35,089 nt of DNA from Streptomyces sp. CNH099. Its GTDB lineage: Bacteria > Actinomycetota > Actinomycetes > Streptomycetales > Streptomycetaceae. How positions within the stretch are numbered: position 1 is the stretch's first letter; the number at the start of each line of letters is the position of its first letter. A program made the position numbers and the translations under genes. Below are positions 1 through 7,296 of this stretch, in pieces. Below the pieces are notes generated by a model that saw only the letters and a list, made by a program, of their open reading frames with translations, was not told the origin of the DNA and did no database searches. The stretch is taken from assembly GCA_000514715.1 (NCBI GenBank), contig AZWL01000045.1:1-35089 (forward strand), written 5' to 3'.

Positions 1-3
1 CTA

Positions 4-1109
4 TTGATCCGAAACGGTTCGGTTGCTGGGTCGTTGGGTGGGTGTGAGTGATCTGGTGGGGGACGCGCGGCATCTGTCGCCGTCGGCGCAGGAGGCCCTG
101 CGGTTGCGGGCGGTGGCCGCGTTGGTGGAGGGCCGGGACCGTGAGGACGTAGCGGCTGTCTTCGGGGTGTCGCTGAAGGCGGTCGGCATCTGGTGGGCGA
201 AGTGGCAGGCCGGAGGGCGGGAGGCGCTGGTCATGCAGCCGCGGGGCAAGCCGGTCGGGGTGCACCAGGTGCTCGGGGAGGCCGAGCAGGCAGCGGTGCG
301 GCAGGCGGTCCTCGACCACCGCCCCTGTGACGTGGGGCTTTCCGGGCAGTTGTGGACGCGGCGGCTGATCGGTGACCTGATCGCGAAGCTGTATCGGGTG
401 CGGCTGACCGAACCGGGAGTGGGCAAGTACCTCAAGCGGTGGGGCCTGTCCTTCCAGCGCCCGGACAAGCGTGCCGTCGAGCAGGACCCCGAGGCCGTGG
501 CGCGCTGGCATGAACAGACCTGGCCGAAGATCCGCGCGAAGGCGCAGGCCGAAGGCGGTGAGATCCTCTTCGCCGACCAGGTCGGCATCCGCTCCGACCA
601 GGTCACCGGCCGCACCTGGGGTGAGAAGGGCAGGACGCCCGTGGTGCGGCGGAGCGGGAACCGGTTCTCGGTGAACGCGATGTCGGCGATCAGTACCAAG
701 GGCCGGATGCACTTCATGGTCTTCACCGAGAGCTTCACCGCCGAGGTCATGGTGCGTTTCCTGGAGCGGCTCGCCGGCCACTTCGACCGCAAGGTCCATC
801 TCGTGGTCGACGGGCACTCCGCCCACCGTTCCAGGAAGGTCCGCAACTGGCTCGCTGCCCATCCCGACGCTGTCGAGCTGCACTTCCTGCCGCCGTACTC
901 GCCCGAGCTGAACCCCGACGAGGTGGTCAACGCCGACCTCAAGCACAGCCTGCCCAAGCAGCACCGGGCCCGCGATAAGGCCGAACTCGCCGCCGGGACC
1001 CGCCGCTTCTTCCGCCGACGGCAGCGTCAGCCGCACATCGTCCGCGGCTACTTCGGTGGCCCACACGTCCGCTACGTCCTGGACGAGAACCCCATCAGTT
1101 TCTGATCAA
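4..1109 (+). mobile_element. IS630-family insertion sequence, apparently complete
   Basis: The element carries one transposase gene between short imperfect inverted ends. The left end (4-15, TTGATCCGAAAC) and the reverse complement of the right end (1098-1109, TTGATCAGAAAC) match at 11 of 12 positions. A TA dinucleotide flanks each end (2-3 and 1110-1111), as expected for IS630/Tc1-mariner elements, which duplicate a TA target. The right junction lies inside a minus-strand reading frame, so the element interrupts a gene. Only three bases precede the left end, so the left flank cannot be checked from this window. Confidence 0.85.
38..1105 (+). CDS. IS630-family transposase
   Basis: This DDE transposase is predicted to cut and paste the surrounding element at TA sites. 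The N-terminal 130 residues form a winged helix-turn-helix pair that would bind the inverted ends. The catalytic acids are visible: D180 in FADQVGI, D258 in VVDGHSAH, and E295 in PPYSPELNPDE. The 36-residue gap between the last two is close to the DD34-36E spacing of the family. The frame is intact over about 355 residues and the stop lies within the right inverted end. The start is uncertain: TTG at 23, GTG at 38 and GTG at 44 are all in frame and none has a clear ribosome site. GTG 38 was chosen because it starts just before the conserved-looking VSDLV segment. The gene looks full length and potentially active. Confidence 0.92.
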   Translation: MGVSDLVGDARHLSPSAQEALRLRAVAALVEGRDREDVAAVFGVSLKAVGIWWAKWQAGGREALVMQPRGKPVGVHQVLGEAEQAAVRQAVLDHRPCDVGLSGQLWTRRLIGDLIAKLYRVRLTEPGVGKYLKRWGLSFQRPDKRAVEQDPEAVARWHEQTWPKIRAKAQAEGGEILFADQVGIRSDQVTGRTWGEKGRTPVVRRSGNRFSVNAMSAISTKGRMHFMVFTESFTAEVMVRFLERLAGHFDRKVHLVVDGHSAHRSRKVRNWLAAHPDAVELHFLPPYSPELNPDEVVNADLKHSLPKQHRARDKAELAAGTRRFFRRRQRQPHIVRGYFGGPHVRYVLDENPISF

Positions 1110-1278
1110 TATGCTGAATCGACTGACCGTAGTCCGTCGGGAAAGTCGAATAAGCCATCTTGGCCAGTTTCTCTTCATATCCATGCGGCCAATCCCTCGC
1201 CGGACGACGAATGATTGATTCACGGGAGATCTTCATCTGGTCGTAGGCCTTGAACGGAACGTTCTCATTTGTCGACAT
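1110..1278 (-). pseudogene. 5' fragment of a small gene cut by the IS630 element
   Basis: A minus-strand frame starts at ATG 1278 with a good ribosome site (AAGGAGG, 6-7 bases upstream). It codes for about 56 residues, beginning MSTNENVPFKAYDQ and rich in charged and aromatic residues, before it hits the insertion sequence at the duplicated TA. The frame continues into the element and stops inside it near 1072, giving a hybrid 67-residue product. The 3' part of the original gene should lie left of position 1, beyond the element. No family was recognised. The strong ribosome site and lower-GC codons argue that it was a real gene. Confidence 0.6.
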
Positions 1279-1436
1279 GAGTCGCCTCCTTAGCCTTTTC
1301 GGAGTCAAGGAAGGCGGTAGATCCCCCTTCGATTCCGATAATCTTCGGAGGCCCTCACTGCTTGTTAGCGCTACCGGATCTCCACCAGTTGCCGCAAAAA
1401 TGTTATTTTAGGTCAAAGCGGCGAATTTCCCTTGCC
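1279..1436. other. AT-richer intergenic gap
   Basis: This gap lies between the stop of the membrane-protein gene (1437) and the start of the interrupted gene, both on the minus strand. It is clearly AT-richer than the rest of the window, with A/T runs near 1396-1415. The arms GCCGC (about 1391) and GCGGC (about 1421) could form a weak stem around that stretch. It may hold the promoter of the interrupted gene or the end of the upstream operon. No standard promoter could be assigned. Confidence 0.35.
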
Positions 1437-2189
1437 TCACTCGTGAATCGAGCCCGCCGCCCCCTCCCGTCCCCCCGGCGGCGCGATAGGAGGTGGCGAG
1501 GATGGAGATGAGGGATATCTGTAGTTGCGAGGCGGAGGTTTTCCGAGAGGCCACCCAGGGGGAATGGTTCCACGCCTGTGGATGCCCACTGCGGCGCCGA
1601 GCACGGTGGAGAGCATGATGAGGTAAGAACAGATTGCAAAGGCCACGACCACCCGCGTCAAGTTCACGGACCCCTCCGCGGGGTCGACTTTTCCGAGGGG
1701 ATCGGCGGTGACGGTGACACGGTCGCCCACTTTGCGGTCACCACAGGCGACGGAGCCGTGGATAGGATCACCGTCAGGCTCCTCCAGCCTACAGGTAGGA
1801 AAGCCTCGCGCGTGTTTCTCCACTTCAGTCACAACCGCGTCTGTCATGTACCCCCTCTTGTTCAGGACGATCTCGTCACTGGCGCCGAAGAAGAACAACA
1901 CCATGGCAGCGGAGGGGATGACGAGAAGCAGAATGAGTAAGGGGCTTCGAACAAAGTGCTTATGGCACTTTACTGTGAAGTACAGAAGCGCAAGCAGGGG
2001 GCCTCCGATTGCGTATGCCCGCCATTCCTCTCTGGTGATTCCACCAAAGACAAGCAGTGCGAAGAGGCCGCAGATAAGCGCCCCGAGGGCTACTGCTGCC
2101 CACATTATATATTTCTTGGGCGCAGTCTGCTCGAATTGATCGATGCGGTAGGGCGAACTGGGTTCCGGAGAATGAGTTTCCGAGGGCAC
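1437..2189 (-). CDS. Four-helix membrane protein with extracytoplasmic domain, last gene of T7SS-like operon
   Basis: This is a 250-residue integral membrane protein of unknown function. Hydrophobic segments lie at about 27-49, 57-74, 81-101 and 178-203. The 105-177 loop between helices three and four is predicted to be outside the cell. It carries two cysteines (C133, C149) that could pair, and it ends in a VGDRVTVTADP pattern reminiscent of DUF3592-like small beta domains. That resemblance is inferred by eye. The C-terminal 45 residues are Pro/Ser/Gly-rich and probably disordered. The start is GTG 2189, 9 bases after the stop of the upstream gene, with GAGG as ribosome site, so the two are co-transcribed. 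As the last gene after a secreted-effector-like protein, it could be a membrane immunity or accessory protein, but nothing in the sequence proves this. Confidence 0.75.
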   Translation of the reverse strand: MPSETHSPEPSSPYRIDQFEQTAPKKYIMWAAVALGALICGLFALLVFGGITREEWRAYAIGGPLLALLYFTVKCHKHFVRSPLLILLLVIPSAAMVLFFFGASDEIVLNKRGYMTDAVVTEVEKHARGFPTCRLEEPDGDPIHGSVACGDRKVGDRVTVTADPLGKVDPAEGSVNLTRVVVAFAICSYLIMLSTVLGAAVGIHRRGTIPPGWPLGKPPPRNYRYPSSPSSPPPIAPPGGREGAAGSIHE

Positions 2190-2198
2190 AAGGTCGCC

Positions 2199-2906
2199 TC
2201 ATTCCTTATCAAGATCGAGTCCATCTATGAAGTGTGACTTGCCGCCGATGATCGCGACAACCGCTGCCAGTGGAAGAACCTGCTCCGGATCCAAGCAGTG
2301 TCCGATCACCAAGAGTCCAAGACCGCCCCCCGGAGGGGTTGCCAGAACGACTGCCTGGCCGATACGAAGTCGTTCGGGTGACTGCAAGGCGGAGGTGGAT
2401 GGATCTCGCAAGGGAGGGAACGCGTCGAATGTGCTATCAGGCGAGAATCTGGGCTGTGAGATGACGCCGAATCCCAGCCCTATCTCAGTTGGAAAAGACT
2501 CCAGGTAGACGTCTCGGTCCTGGAGTTCGCTGGCCAACTGCCGTTCCATCACCGCGGTGATGTTCAAGTCGTCGGAGGTGGATGGCACGTCGACAACGCC
2601 GACGTTGATCTGCCATGTGGCAGGCCCATTCTCATTGTCTTCCGGAACAGCGACGACTCCCTGAGCGATGATCCCTTGGCGAAGCATCGATGTGCGCCAA
2701 TACAGCAGCGCATCGGTGAAATTTCTACGCACATGACTACTCTCATGAGGGTAGCTGTGATCAATCAATTCCTGGAAGCGCCGGTGGATGGCTGCAGTGT
2801 CCTCCCCGTCTGCGAGTAGGTCAAACCAGTCTTCAGGTGTGTACAGTGCGACGCGACCAATCTCCGACCCATCAGCCAATTCCTCGTATCGACTGTAATT
2901 CGACAT
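2199..2906 (-). CDS. Uncharacterised soluble protein, possible partner or immunity protein of the T7SS-like cargo
   Basis: The 235-residue protein has no signal peptide or membrane helix and is acidic. The N-terminal 70 residues look helical (LYTPEDWFDLLADG, then RRFQELIDHSYP). The C-terminal half is a mixed fold with conserved-looking hydrophobic strands and a Gly-rich loop (PPGGGLGLLVIG). No family was recognised; it does not show EspG features that I can identify. The start is ATG 2906. Its ribosome site GGAGGAG overlaps the last codons and stop of the 465-residue protein upstream, so translation is probably coupled. Soluble proteins directly downstream of WXG/LXG-type effectors are often chaperones or immunity proteins. 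That is context only. Confidence 0.75.
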   Translation of the reverse strand: MSNYSRYEELADGSEIGRVALYTPEDWFDLLADGEDTAAIHRRFQELIDHSYPHESSHVRRNFTDALLYWRTSMLRQGIIAQGVVAVPEDNENGPATWQINVGVVDVPSTSDDLNITAVMERQLASELQDRDVYLESFPTEIGLGFGVISQPRFSPDSTFDAFPPLRDPSTSALQSPERLRIGQAVVLATPPGGGLGLLVIGHCLDPEQVLPLAAVVAIIGGKSHFIDGLDLDKE

Positions 2907-2913
2907 CTGCTTG

Positions 2914-4311
2914 TCACTCCTCCATCCTGATGGGTGGCCTTTGCAGAGGATGCGTTATCGGCTTGAGCGTATCCGCAACATCTCCGGCCGTCTCGCCAAT
3001 ACCTTCTGAAAATGCAGCTGCGGCCTGTTCTACGTCCTTGTCGGGGAAGAATTCACTCGGGCGCTCTCCGTCTTCGAAAAGCCACTCCCGGGTGTTATTG
3101 GCAGCCTTGAACGTTCCTCCGGGGAATATCCCCATACCGTTACTTCCCCACGTGGTGGTGAAGTGCGTGGCTCGCCAGCCGAACTCGGTGAGGGGCATCG
3201 CATTCACTCGCGTAAGCGCTGACTTGAAGAATTCCGGGACAACACGTGACGCGGGGTTCATCCTGAAAGCGTTCGAGGCGAGTTCCTTAAAGGATTGGCC
3301 GCTGGTTGCAAGTCTGCTCACCTTCAGGCCAGCACCGAGTGCGCCGAGACCTAGTGCCAGCGTAACGGCGTTCACGATCACAGTAGGGTCTTTGAGCGCC
3401 TGGAGAAAGCTACCCGTGTTCCCTACGGCCGCAAGGTACGAACTCATCAACGCGATGCCGCCGAGTATGAGAGCAGGTGCGGCGAGAAACTGCAGTCCTG
3501 GGAGTAGTGAGACCAATCCGAGAATCGTGCCTGTGATTCCGGCAATTGTAGAGATGAACGATAATAGCGGCGCGATTTCTTCCAGCATCGCGGTTATATC
3601 GTCAAGGACGTCGTCCACGAGGTCGCCGAGTGCGCCGACGGCCGCACCGATAGCTTCCCCGATCTTGCCGAAGAGGCCGGGTTCGTTGGGGGCGACGTCC
3701 ATGGCGCGTTTCAGGCGGTCGGCGATGGCCTCGCCCTCAGTGCGGTATTCTTTGGCCAGTATTTCGGCGTCGTCCCGGATTGCATCGAGGGCGCTGTCGG
3801 CTTTGGTGACGGCCTTCTCCGCCTCCGAACGGGCTTTTTCCTGTTCCTTGGCCTCGCGCTCTTCCCGGTCGTCCTTGGGGAGGGTGAGCCATGAGGACTC
3901 CGGGGGCAGGCCTGCCAGGTTGTTCTTCGCCTCTTCGGCCCGTTCCTTGGCGGCTCGCGCTTGTTCTTCGTACTCGCGTGCTTGTGCCTGCTTGGGGGGC
4001 ATGTATCCGGCCCAGTCCTCCAGCGCCTTGGCGGACCGGGCGAACGAGTCGCGGGCTTTGTCGATCTTCGGTCTGAAGTCGTCGTTGAACTGGCGGCGGA
4101 ACTCCTCGGCGGCCTTGCCCCGCCACTCGCCGTTGCCGCGGCCGTTGAGCACCTGGGAGATCTCGTCCAACGAGCGGGCCGCGCGGCGGACGACGCCCGC
4201 GACGTACTCGGCGGCGCGCTGGTCGCCGGGGCACGGGTCGAACCCGAGGCCGGGGAAGCGGGCCTTGGCCTCCTCGGTGTGGCCGGGGCCGAACTCACTC
4301 CATGTGGTCAT
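2914..4311 (-). CDS. T7SS effector-like protein with WxG motif, coiled coil and hydrophobic core
   Basis: The 465-residue protein is probable cargo of a type VII (ESX/WXG100) secretion system. Residues 30-130 are helical and carry a central W63-R-G65 turn flanked by amphipathic helices, the layout of a WXG100 hairpin. Residues 105-200 form a highly charged coiled coil rich in Glu, Ala and Lys. Residues 215-297 and 310-330 are hydrophobic and Gly/Ala-rich and could insert in membranes. The last 130 residues are globular-looking and unassigned; no nuclease, ADP-ribosyltransferase or deaminase motif was recognised. The start is ATG 4311, sharing ATGA with the stop of the WXG100-like gene, so the pair is translationally coupled, as is typical of secreted heterodimers. 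An upstream extension of the open frame exists but would overlap that gene and was rejected. Confidence 0.8.
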   Translation of the reverse strand: MTTWSEFGPGHTEEAKARFPGLGFDPCPGDQRAAEYVAGVVRRAARSLDEISQVLNGRGNGEWRGKAAEEFRRQFNDDFRPKIDKARDSFARSAKALEDWAGYMPPKQAQAREYEEQARAAKERAEEAKNNLAGLPPESSWLTLPKDDREEREAKEQEKARSEAEKAVTKADSALDAIRDDAEILAKEYRTEGEAIADRLKRAMDVAPNEPGLFGKIGEAIGAAVGALGDLVDDVLDDITAMLEEIAPLLSFISTIAGITGTILGLVSLLPGLQFLAAPALILGGIALMSSYLAAVGNTGSFLQALKDPTVIVNAVTLALGLGALGAGLKVSRLATSGQSFKELASNAFRMNPASRVVPEFFKSALTRVNAMPLTEFGWRATHFTTTWGSNGMGIFPGGTFKAANNTREWLFEDGERPSEFFPDKDVEQAAAAFSEGIGETAGDVADTLKPITHPLQRPPIRMEE

Positions 4312-4622
4312 GCGGACTTCTCGCCCCCGGTCGTGCCGGCTTCCCGCAGGGCCCTGGCGAGGTCGTCGTCGAGGCCGGCGAAGGACTTCTTGATCTCCAG
4401 GAGCGCGTCGGCCGCTCTGTCGGAGAACTTGGCGAGCTGCTTGATGCCGTAGGACCACTCGTCGCCGAACTCGTCCATACGGGAGGCAAGCCTCCCCACG
4501 CCCATGTCCGTTCCGTCGAGCTGTTCCATCTCCTCGCCGGGCTTCTTCAGCACCTTCACGATATGGATCAAGTCGCGCCGGATACGGTCGAGCATCTCGC
4601 CATCGACGTATAAGTCACCCAT
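4308..4622 (-). CDS. Small WXG100-like protein
   Basis: The 104-residue acidic, all-helical protein has the size of WXG100/ESAT-6 proteins, which form antiparallel dimers and are exported through the type VII secretion system. Two long helices are predicted, about 8-50 and 55-98. The turn region EFGDEWSYG has a tryptophan followed two residues later by Tyr-Gly, so it is a relaxed form of W-x-G. It starts with MGDLYVDGEML at ATG 4622, preceded by AGGAAGGG. A longer open frame reaching 4934 was rejected because it lies over the secreted-protein gene. The ATGA overlap with the next gene suggests the two products act together, for example as a co-secreted pair or as chaperone and cargo. Confidence 0.8.
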   Translation of the reverse strand: MGDLYVDGEMLDRIRRDLIHIVKVLKKPGEEMEQLDGTDMGVGRLASRMDEFGDEWSYGIKQLAKFSDRAADALLEIKKSFAGLDDDLARALREAGTTGGEKSA

Positions 4623-4698
4623 GGATTCCCTTCCTGCGGCCTGGGCCGGCCGCTGTGGCGTGTGGTTTCGGCCGGAACCGTGCCCGTGGCCGGGGTGG

Positions 4699-5739
4699 TC
4701 AGCGGACGACGGACTGGATCTCGTTGACGGTGACCTCCTGCGGTGTGCCGAACGTCCCCGGAGGGAGGTCTGCGGGCTGGGGGTTGTTGGTGCCGGTCCA
4801 GCTGACCTGCCAGGTGACCGTGGCCTGGAAGGGGTACGGTCCGGTGGCCTCGGAGGAGCGCAGGTACTGCACGCCGCACGGCGGCGGGCCCTCGGCTCCA
4901 GTGGGGCGCTTCTGGCCGATCGTGCCGTCGTCACCGAGGGGGCACTCGCCCGATTCGGGGTAGGTGAGCGCGTCGTCGGTTCCGGGATCGATGTGGATTC
5001 CGGTGGGCCGGGCGGTGGTGGTGGCGGTGATGCCGAGTACCTCGACGGAGGCCGTTGCCGACACCGGGTGGAACGTCGCTTGGTCCAGCGAGACCCAGGT
5101 GGGCAGGTTCACGACCTGTCTGTCGTCGGCGGGCTGGAGGGTGGCGGTGCCCTCGGGGATGCGGATCTCCTTGTAGGCGAGTTGGGCGAGGATCTCGGGC
5201 GTGATGGTGTTTTCGATGTCAGTCGGCGGCTCGTCACCGGTGTCGACCCAGAACGGCATTTCGTTGCACTGCATTGCCGCGGAATCGCCTAAGCGGTCAG
5301 GGTCTTTGTACGCGCCCCACCAGTAGCCTTCGTCGTTCTTGTCGACGTTGAAGGCGCCGTGCTCGCCGTTGATGTACTTGTCCTTCATCGACTCGGCGTT
5401 GCCCGCGTCGTGCTGCGGGCTCAGGTCGACCAACCCGTCCAACCGGCTCTGTGCGGCCTCCTGCGCGGTCCACTTCGGCGCGTACCAGCATGCCGGAGGC
5501 GACCAATCCCCGATGGGAGTTAATCGGCCGGAGCCACCGTCGTCACCGCCATCGGTGGTGCTGACCTTCACGTCGACGCTTGCAGAGACCGTGTCGTCCA
5601 TGACGTCACCTTGTTCCCTGGAGTCGCCGCGTGCCCCCTTGTCGCCCCAATCCTCGGCGTAGGCAGTGGCGGGAAGCAAAGCAGTCCCTAACGCAAGAAC
5701 CACCGCTAAGCCGCGTGCACCTCGGATTACGGCTGACAC
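4699..5739 (-). CDS. Secreted protein of unknown function
   Basis: The 346-residue protein has a clear Sec signal peptide: a basic start, a hydrophobic core VVLALGTALLPATAYA, and cleavage after AYA near residue 27. The mature part begins acidic and Gly/Asp-rich and contains a Trp/Cys-bearing segment (PPACWYAPKW). It ends in beta-strand-like Thr/Val-rich sequence with a WQVSWTG motif. Four cysteines (in ACWYAP, MQCNEM, ECPLGD and PCGVQ) could form two disulfides. No catalytic motif was recognised. The start is GTG 5739, with AGAGGGGGG upstream; it overlaps the end of the lipoprotein gene by 13 bases. The gene is preceded by a lipoprotein and followed by WXG100-like genes. Secreted/lipoprotein pairs of this sort occur beside ESX-like genes in streptomycetes, but the role is unknown. 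Confidence 0.78.
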   Translation of the reverse strand: MSAVIRGARGLAVVLALGTALLPATAYAEDWGDKGARGDSREQGDVMDDTVSASVDVKVSTTDGGDDGGSGRLTPIGDWSPPACWYAPKWTAQEAAQSRLDGLVDLSPQHDAGNAESMKDKYINGEHGAFNVDKNDEGYWWGAYKDPDRLGDSAAMQCNEMPFWVDTGDEPPTDIENTITPEILAQLAYKEIRIPEGTATLQPADDRQVVNLPTWVSLDQATFHPVSATASVEVLGITATTTARPTGIHIDPGTDDALTYPESGECPLGDDGTIGQKRPTGAEGPPPCGVQYLRSSEATGPYPFQATVTWQVSWTGTNNPQPADLPPGTFGTPQEVTVNEIQSVVR

Positions 5740-6470
5740 TCCGACGCCCCCCTCTTTGCCTCTACTTCGACGGTCCGCCATACATTCTTCTTCTTGTTCT
5801 CGACGAGCCGTGTGCTGGTCAGGGCATACGAATCGCTCGATGCCGGCGATCTGTCGACCTCTCCGGTCTTCCCGTCCTTGATGAAAGCCTTGCTTTGGTC
5901 AATGCAGTAGATGACTACCGCGGACCCGTCGTCAAGAAAGCTGACCTTGTGGCCGAAATAGCGCGCAGTGCCCACCCATGTGTCGCCGTCGCCGACCCAC
6001 CGCTTGATGTAATCAACCGAGTCCTGAAGCGCTGTGCCGCTGTTGTAGAAGGACAAGGCTTCTGTCTCTGTTTTGCCCCGGAGAATGGCATCATCAACAG
6101 AGTTGATGGATTCGGCGCTGTCTGCGAGCGCCGCATCCTTCTTCGGATCTCCCGTCTCCCAATCCTCGAAGACGTTCTGCGCGTCGTCAGGCAGCTTGAT
6201 CTCCGGTCGGCCTGAAGCGCTCGCCTCCGGCTTCGGAGACTCGGAGGGCGTGGACGACGGCTTCGACCCGGTGATCTTGTCGTCGCTGCCGTCGTCGTCG
6301 CTTCCGCCGCAGGCGGTGAGCAGCAGCAGCGCCGCGATGACGAGTACGCCGGTGGACGCCTTGCTACGGGGCACGGCCCCGGACCGCGCTCGTCTGCTGC
6401 AGCCGGGGACGGGCTCGGTGCCGGCAACGGTCGCCGGGGCGGCGGCAGCGGAGAAGGGGCGGCCAGTCAC
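5727..6470 (-). CDS. Lipoprotein, first gene of T7SS-like operon
   Basis: The predicted lipoprotein is about 247 residues long. The N-terminus has a long basic region, then a hydrophobic stretch ending in the lipobox LLLLTACGG, so Cys is the lipidated residue. A Ser/Pro/Asp-rich spacer (KPSSTPSESPKP) would tether the domain at the cell wall. The outer domain (about 90-247) is mixed alpha/beta and resembles generic Streptomyces lipoproteins of unknown function; no enzyme motif was seen. GTG 6470 was chosen because GGAG lies 6 bases upstream. TTG 6476 is also in frame but sits too close to that site. It is the first gene of the six-gene run, so the operon promoter should lie in 6471-6584. Confidence 0.78.
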   Translation of the reverse strand: MTGRPFSAAAAPATVAGTEPVPGCSRRARSGAVPRSKASTGVLVIAALLLLTACGGSDDDGSDDKITGSKPSSTPSESPKPEASASGRPEIKLPDDAQNVFEDWETGDPKKDAALADSAESINSVDDAILRGKTETEALSFYNSGTALQDSVDYIKRWVGDGDTWVGTARYFGHKVSFLDDGSAVVIYCIDQSKAFIKDGKTGEVDRSPASSDSYALTSTRLVENKKKNVWRTVEVEAKRGASECQP

Positions 6471-6561
6471 AGTCAACTCCGGTGGTGAAGGGAGGATGTT
6501 GGTGATCTGACGCTACCGGCTGTGTGCGGTGCCTCACCACCGGCGTTTTTCAGCCCGCTAT

Positions 6562-6575
6562 TGCCTCTTGAGGCA
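6562..6575 (-). terminator. Candidate hairpin after anti-sigma-type gene
   Basis: TGCCTC-TT-GAGGCA is an inverted repeat 10 bases past the stop of the minus-strand ATPase gene. Transcribed leftward, it is followed after a short gap by a U-poor stretch and then an A5 run in transcript sense, so it is not a classical U-tract terminator. GC-rich hairpins without U tracts do act in Streptomyces, but this is a weak call. Confidence 0.3.
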
Positions 6576-6584
6576 CGTGGAATT

Positions 6585-7094
6585 TCACGGATGGCCGGGC
6601 GTGCCGCTGGGCGGTGGCGGCTCGGTCCCTGTCGGGTCTGCCCGGGGGAGTTGGTGCAGGCGTCCGGTGGGGGCCGGTTGTCGTGCGGGTTCCCGGGTGA
6701 GGTCGCCCCATACCCGTTTGCCGAAGCTCAGCGGATCCGTTCCCCAGCGTGTGGTCAGCGCGTCCAGGACGAGCAGCCCGCGTCCGCCCACCTCGTCGTC
6801 GGGTGGTGCCTGGCGGACCGGTGTCGTTCGGGACTTGTCCACCACGGCCACGCGCACGGTTTCCGGGCCGGTGCGGGTGACCGTGACCTTGATCAGGTGG
6901 CAGGTGGTGTGCTCCACGGCGTTGCCGACCAGCTCGGAGACGACCAGCGCCGCGTCCTCCGCGAGATCGCCTATGGCCCATGCGGTCAGGGTCGCACAGA
7001 CCAGGTCCCGGGCCGCCTTCGCGCTTTCGGCGGCCCGGGGCAGCGTCCGGGTGTATCTCGGGTATCGGGCGGGACTCGTCGTGGACGTGGTCAT
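6585..7094 (-). CDS. ATP-binding anti-sigma-type regulator (RsbW-like)
   Basis: The 169-residue GHKL-fold protein is of the serine-protein-kinase/anti-sigma type that is abundant in Streptomyces. The N box is visible as VVSELVGNAVEHT and the G1 box as DDEVGGRGLLVLDAL, with a WG motif shortly after. The C-terminal 40 residues are Pro/Arg-rich. ATG 7094 was chosen because GGAGG sits 8 bases upstream; in-frame ATGs further up lack such a site. It is divergent from an XRE/DUF397 pair. Together the three match the WhiJ/AbaA-type arrangement known from S. coelicolor, where such genes influence development and antibiotic production. Partner binding is inferred from this arrangement. Confidence 0.88.
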   Translation of the reverse strand: MTTSTTSPARYPRYTRTLPRAAESAKAARDLVCATLTAWAIGDLAEDAALVVSELVGNAVEHTTCHLIKVTVTRTGPETVRVAVVDKSRTTPVRQAPPDDEVGGRGLLVLDALTTRWGTDPLSFGKRVWGDLTREPARQPAPTGRLHQLPRADPTGTEPPPPSGTPGHP

Positions 7095-7242
7095 CGTCAA
7101 CGCCTCCGGTCTCAGGCTCGCCATCACCGTGTCGCCGGATTAATCGAACGGGCAAGGGAATCAGTGCAGAATCACCCTCCGTTTGGAAAGTGGCACATGC
7201 CAAAGCAGATTCATCCGCTGGTGCGGTGGGTAGTTGCGCTGC

Positions 7243-7253
7243 TACGTTACGTA
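7243..7253. promoter_or_regulatory. Candidate operator of the WhiJ-like regulator
   Basis: TACGT-T-ACGTA is a perfect dyad around a central T. It lies in the divergent region between the ATPase gene (start 7094) and the regulator gene (start 7297). Its position 43 bases before the regulator start fits autoregulation. The binding protein is inferred, not shown. Confidence 0.4.
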
Positions 7254-7296
7254 AATCGCGGTGAAACGCGGGCAGTTGCGCCAGAAAGGCAGGCAC

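Noticed and set aside
4623..4934. N-terminal extension of the WXG100-like protein
   Set aside because: It overlaps the secreted-protein gene, is Arg/Pro/Ser low complexity, and ATG 4622 has a strong ribosome site and gives the normal family length.
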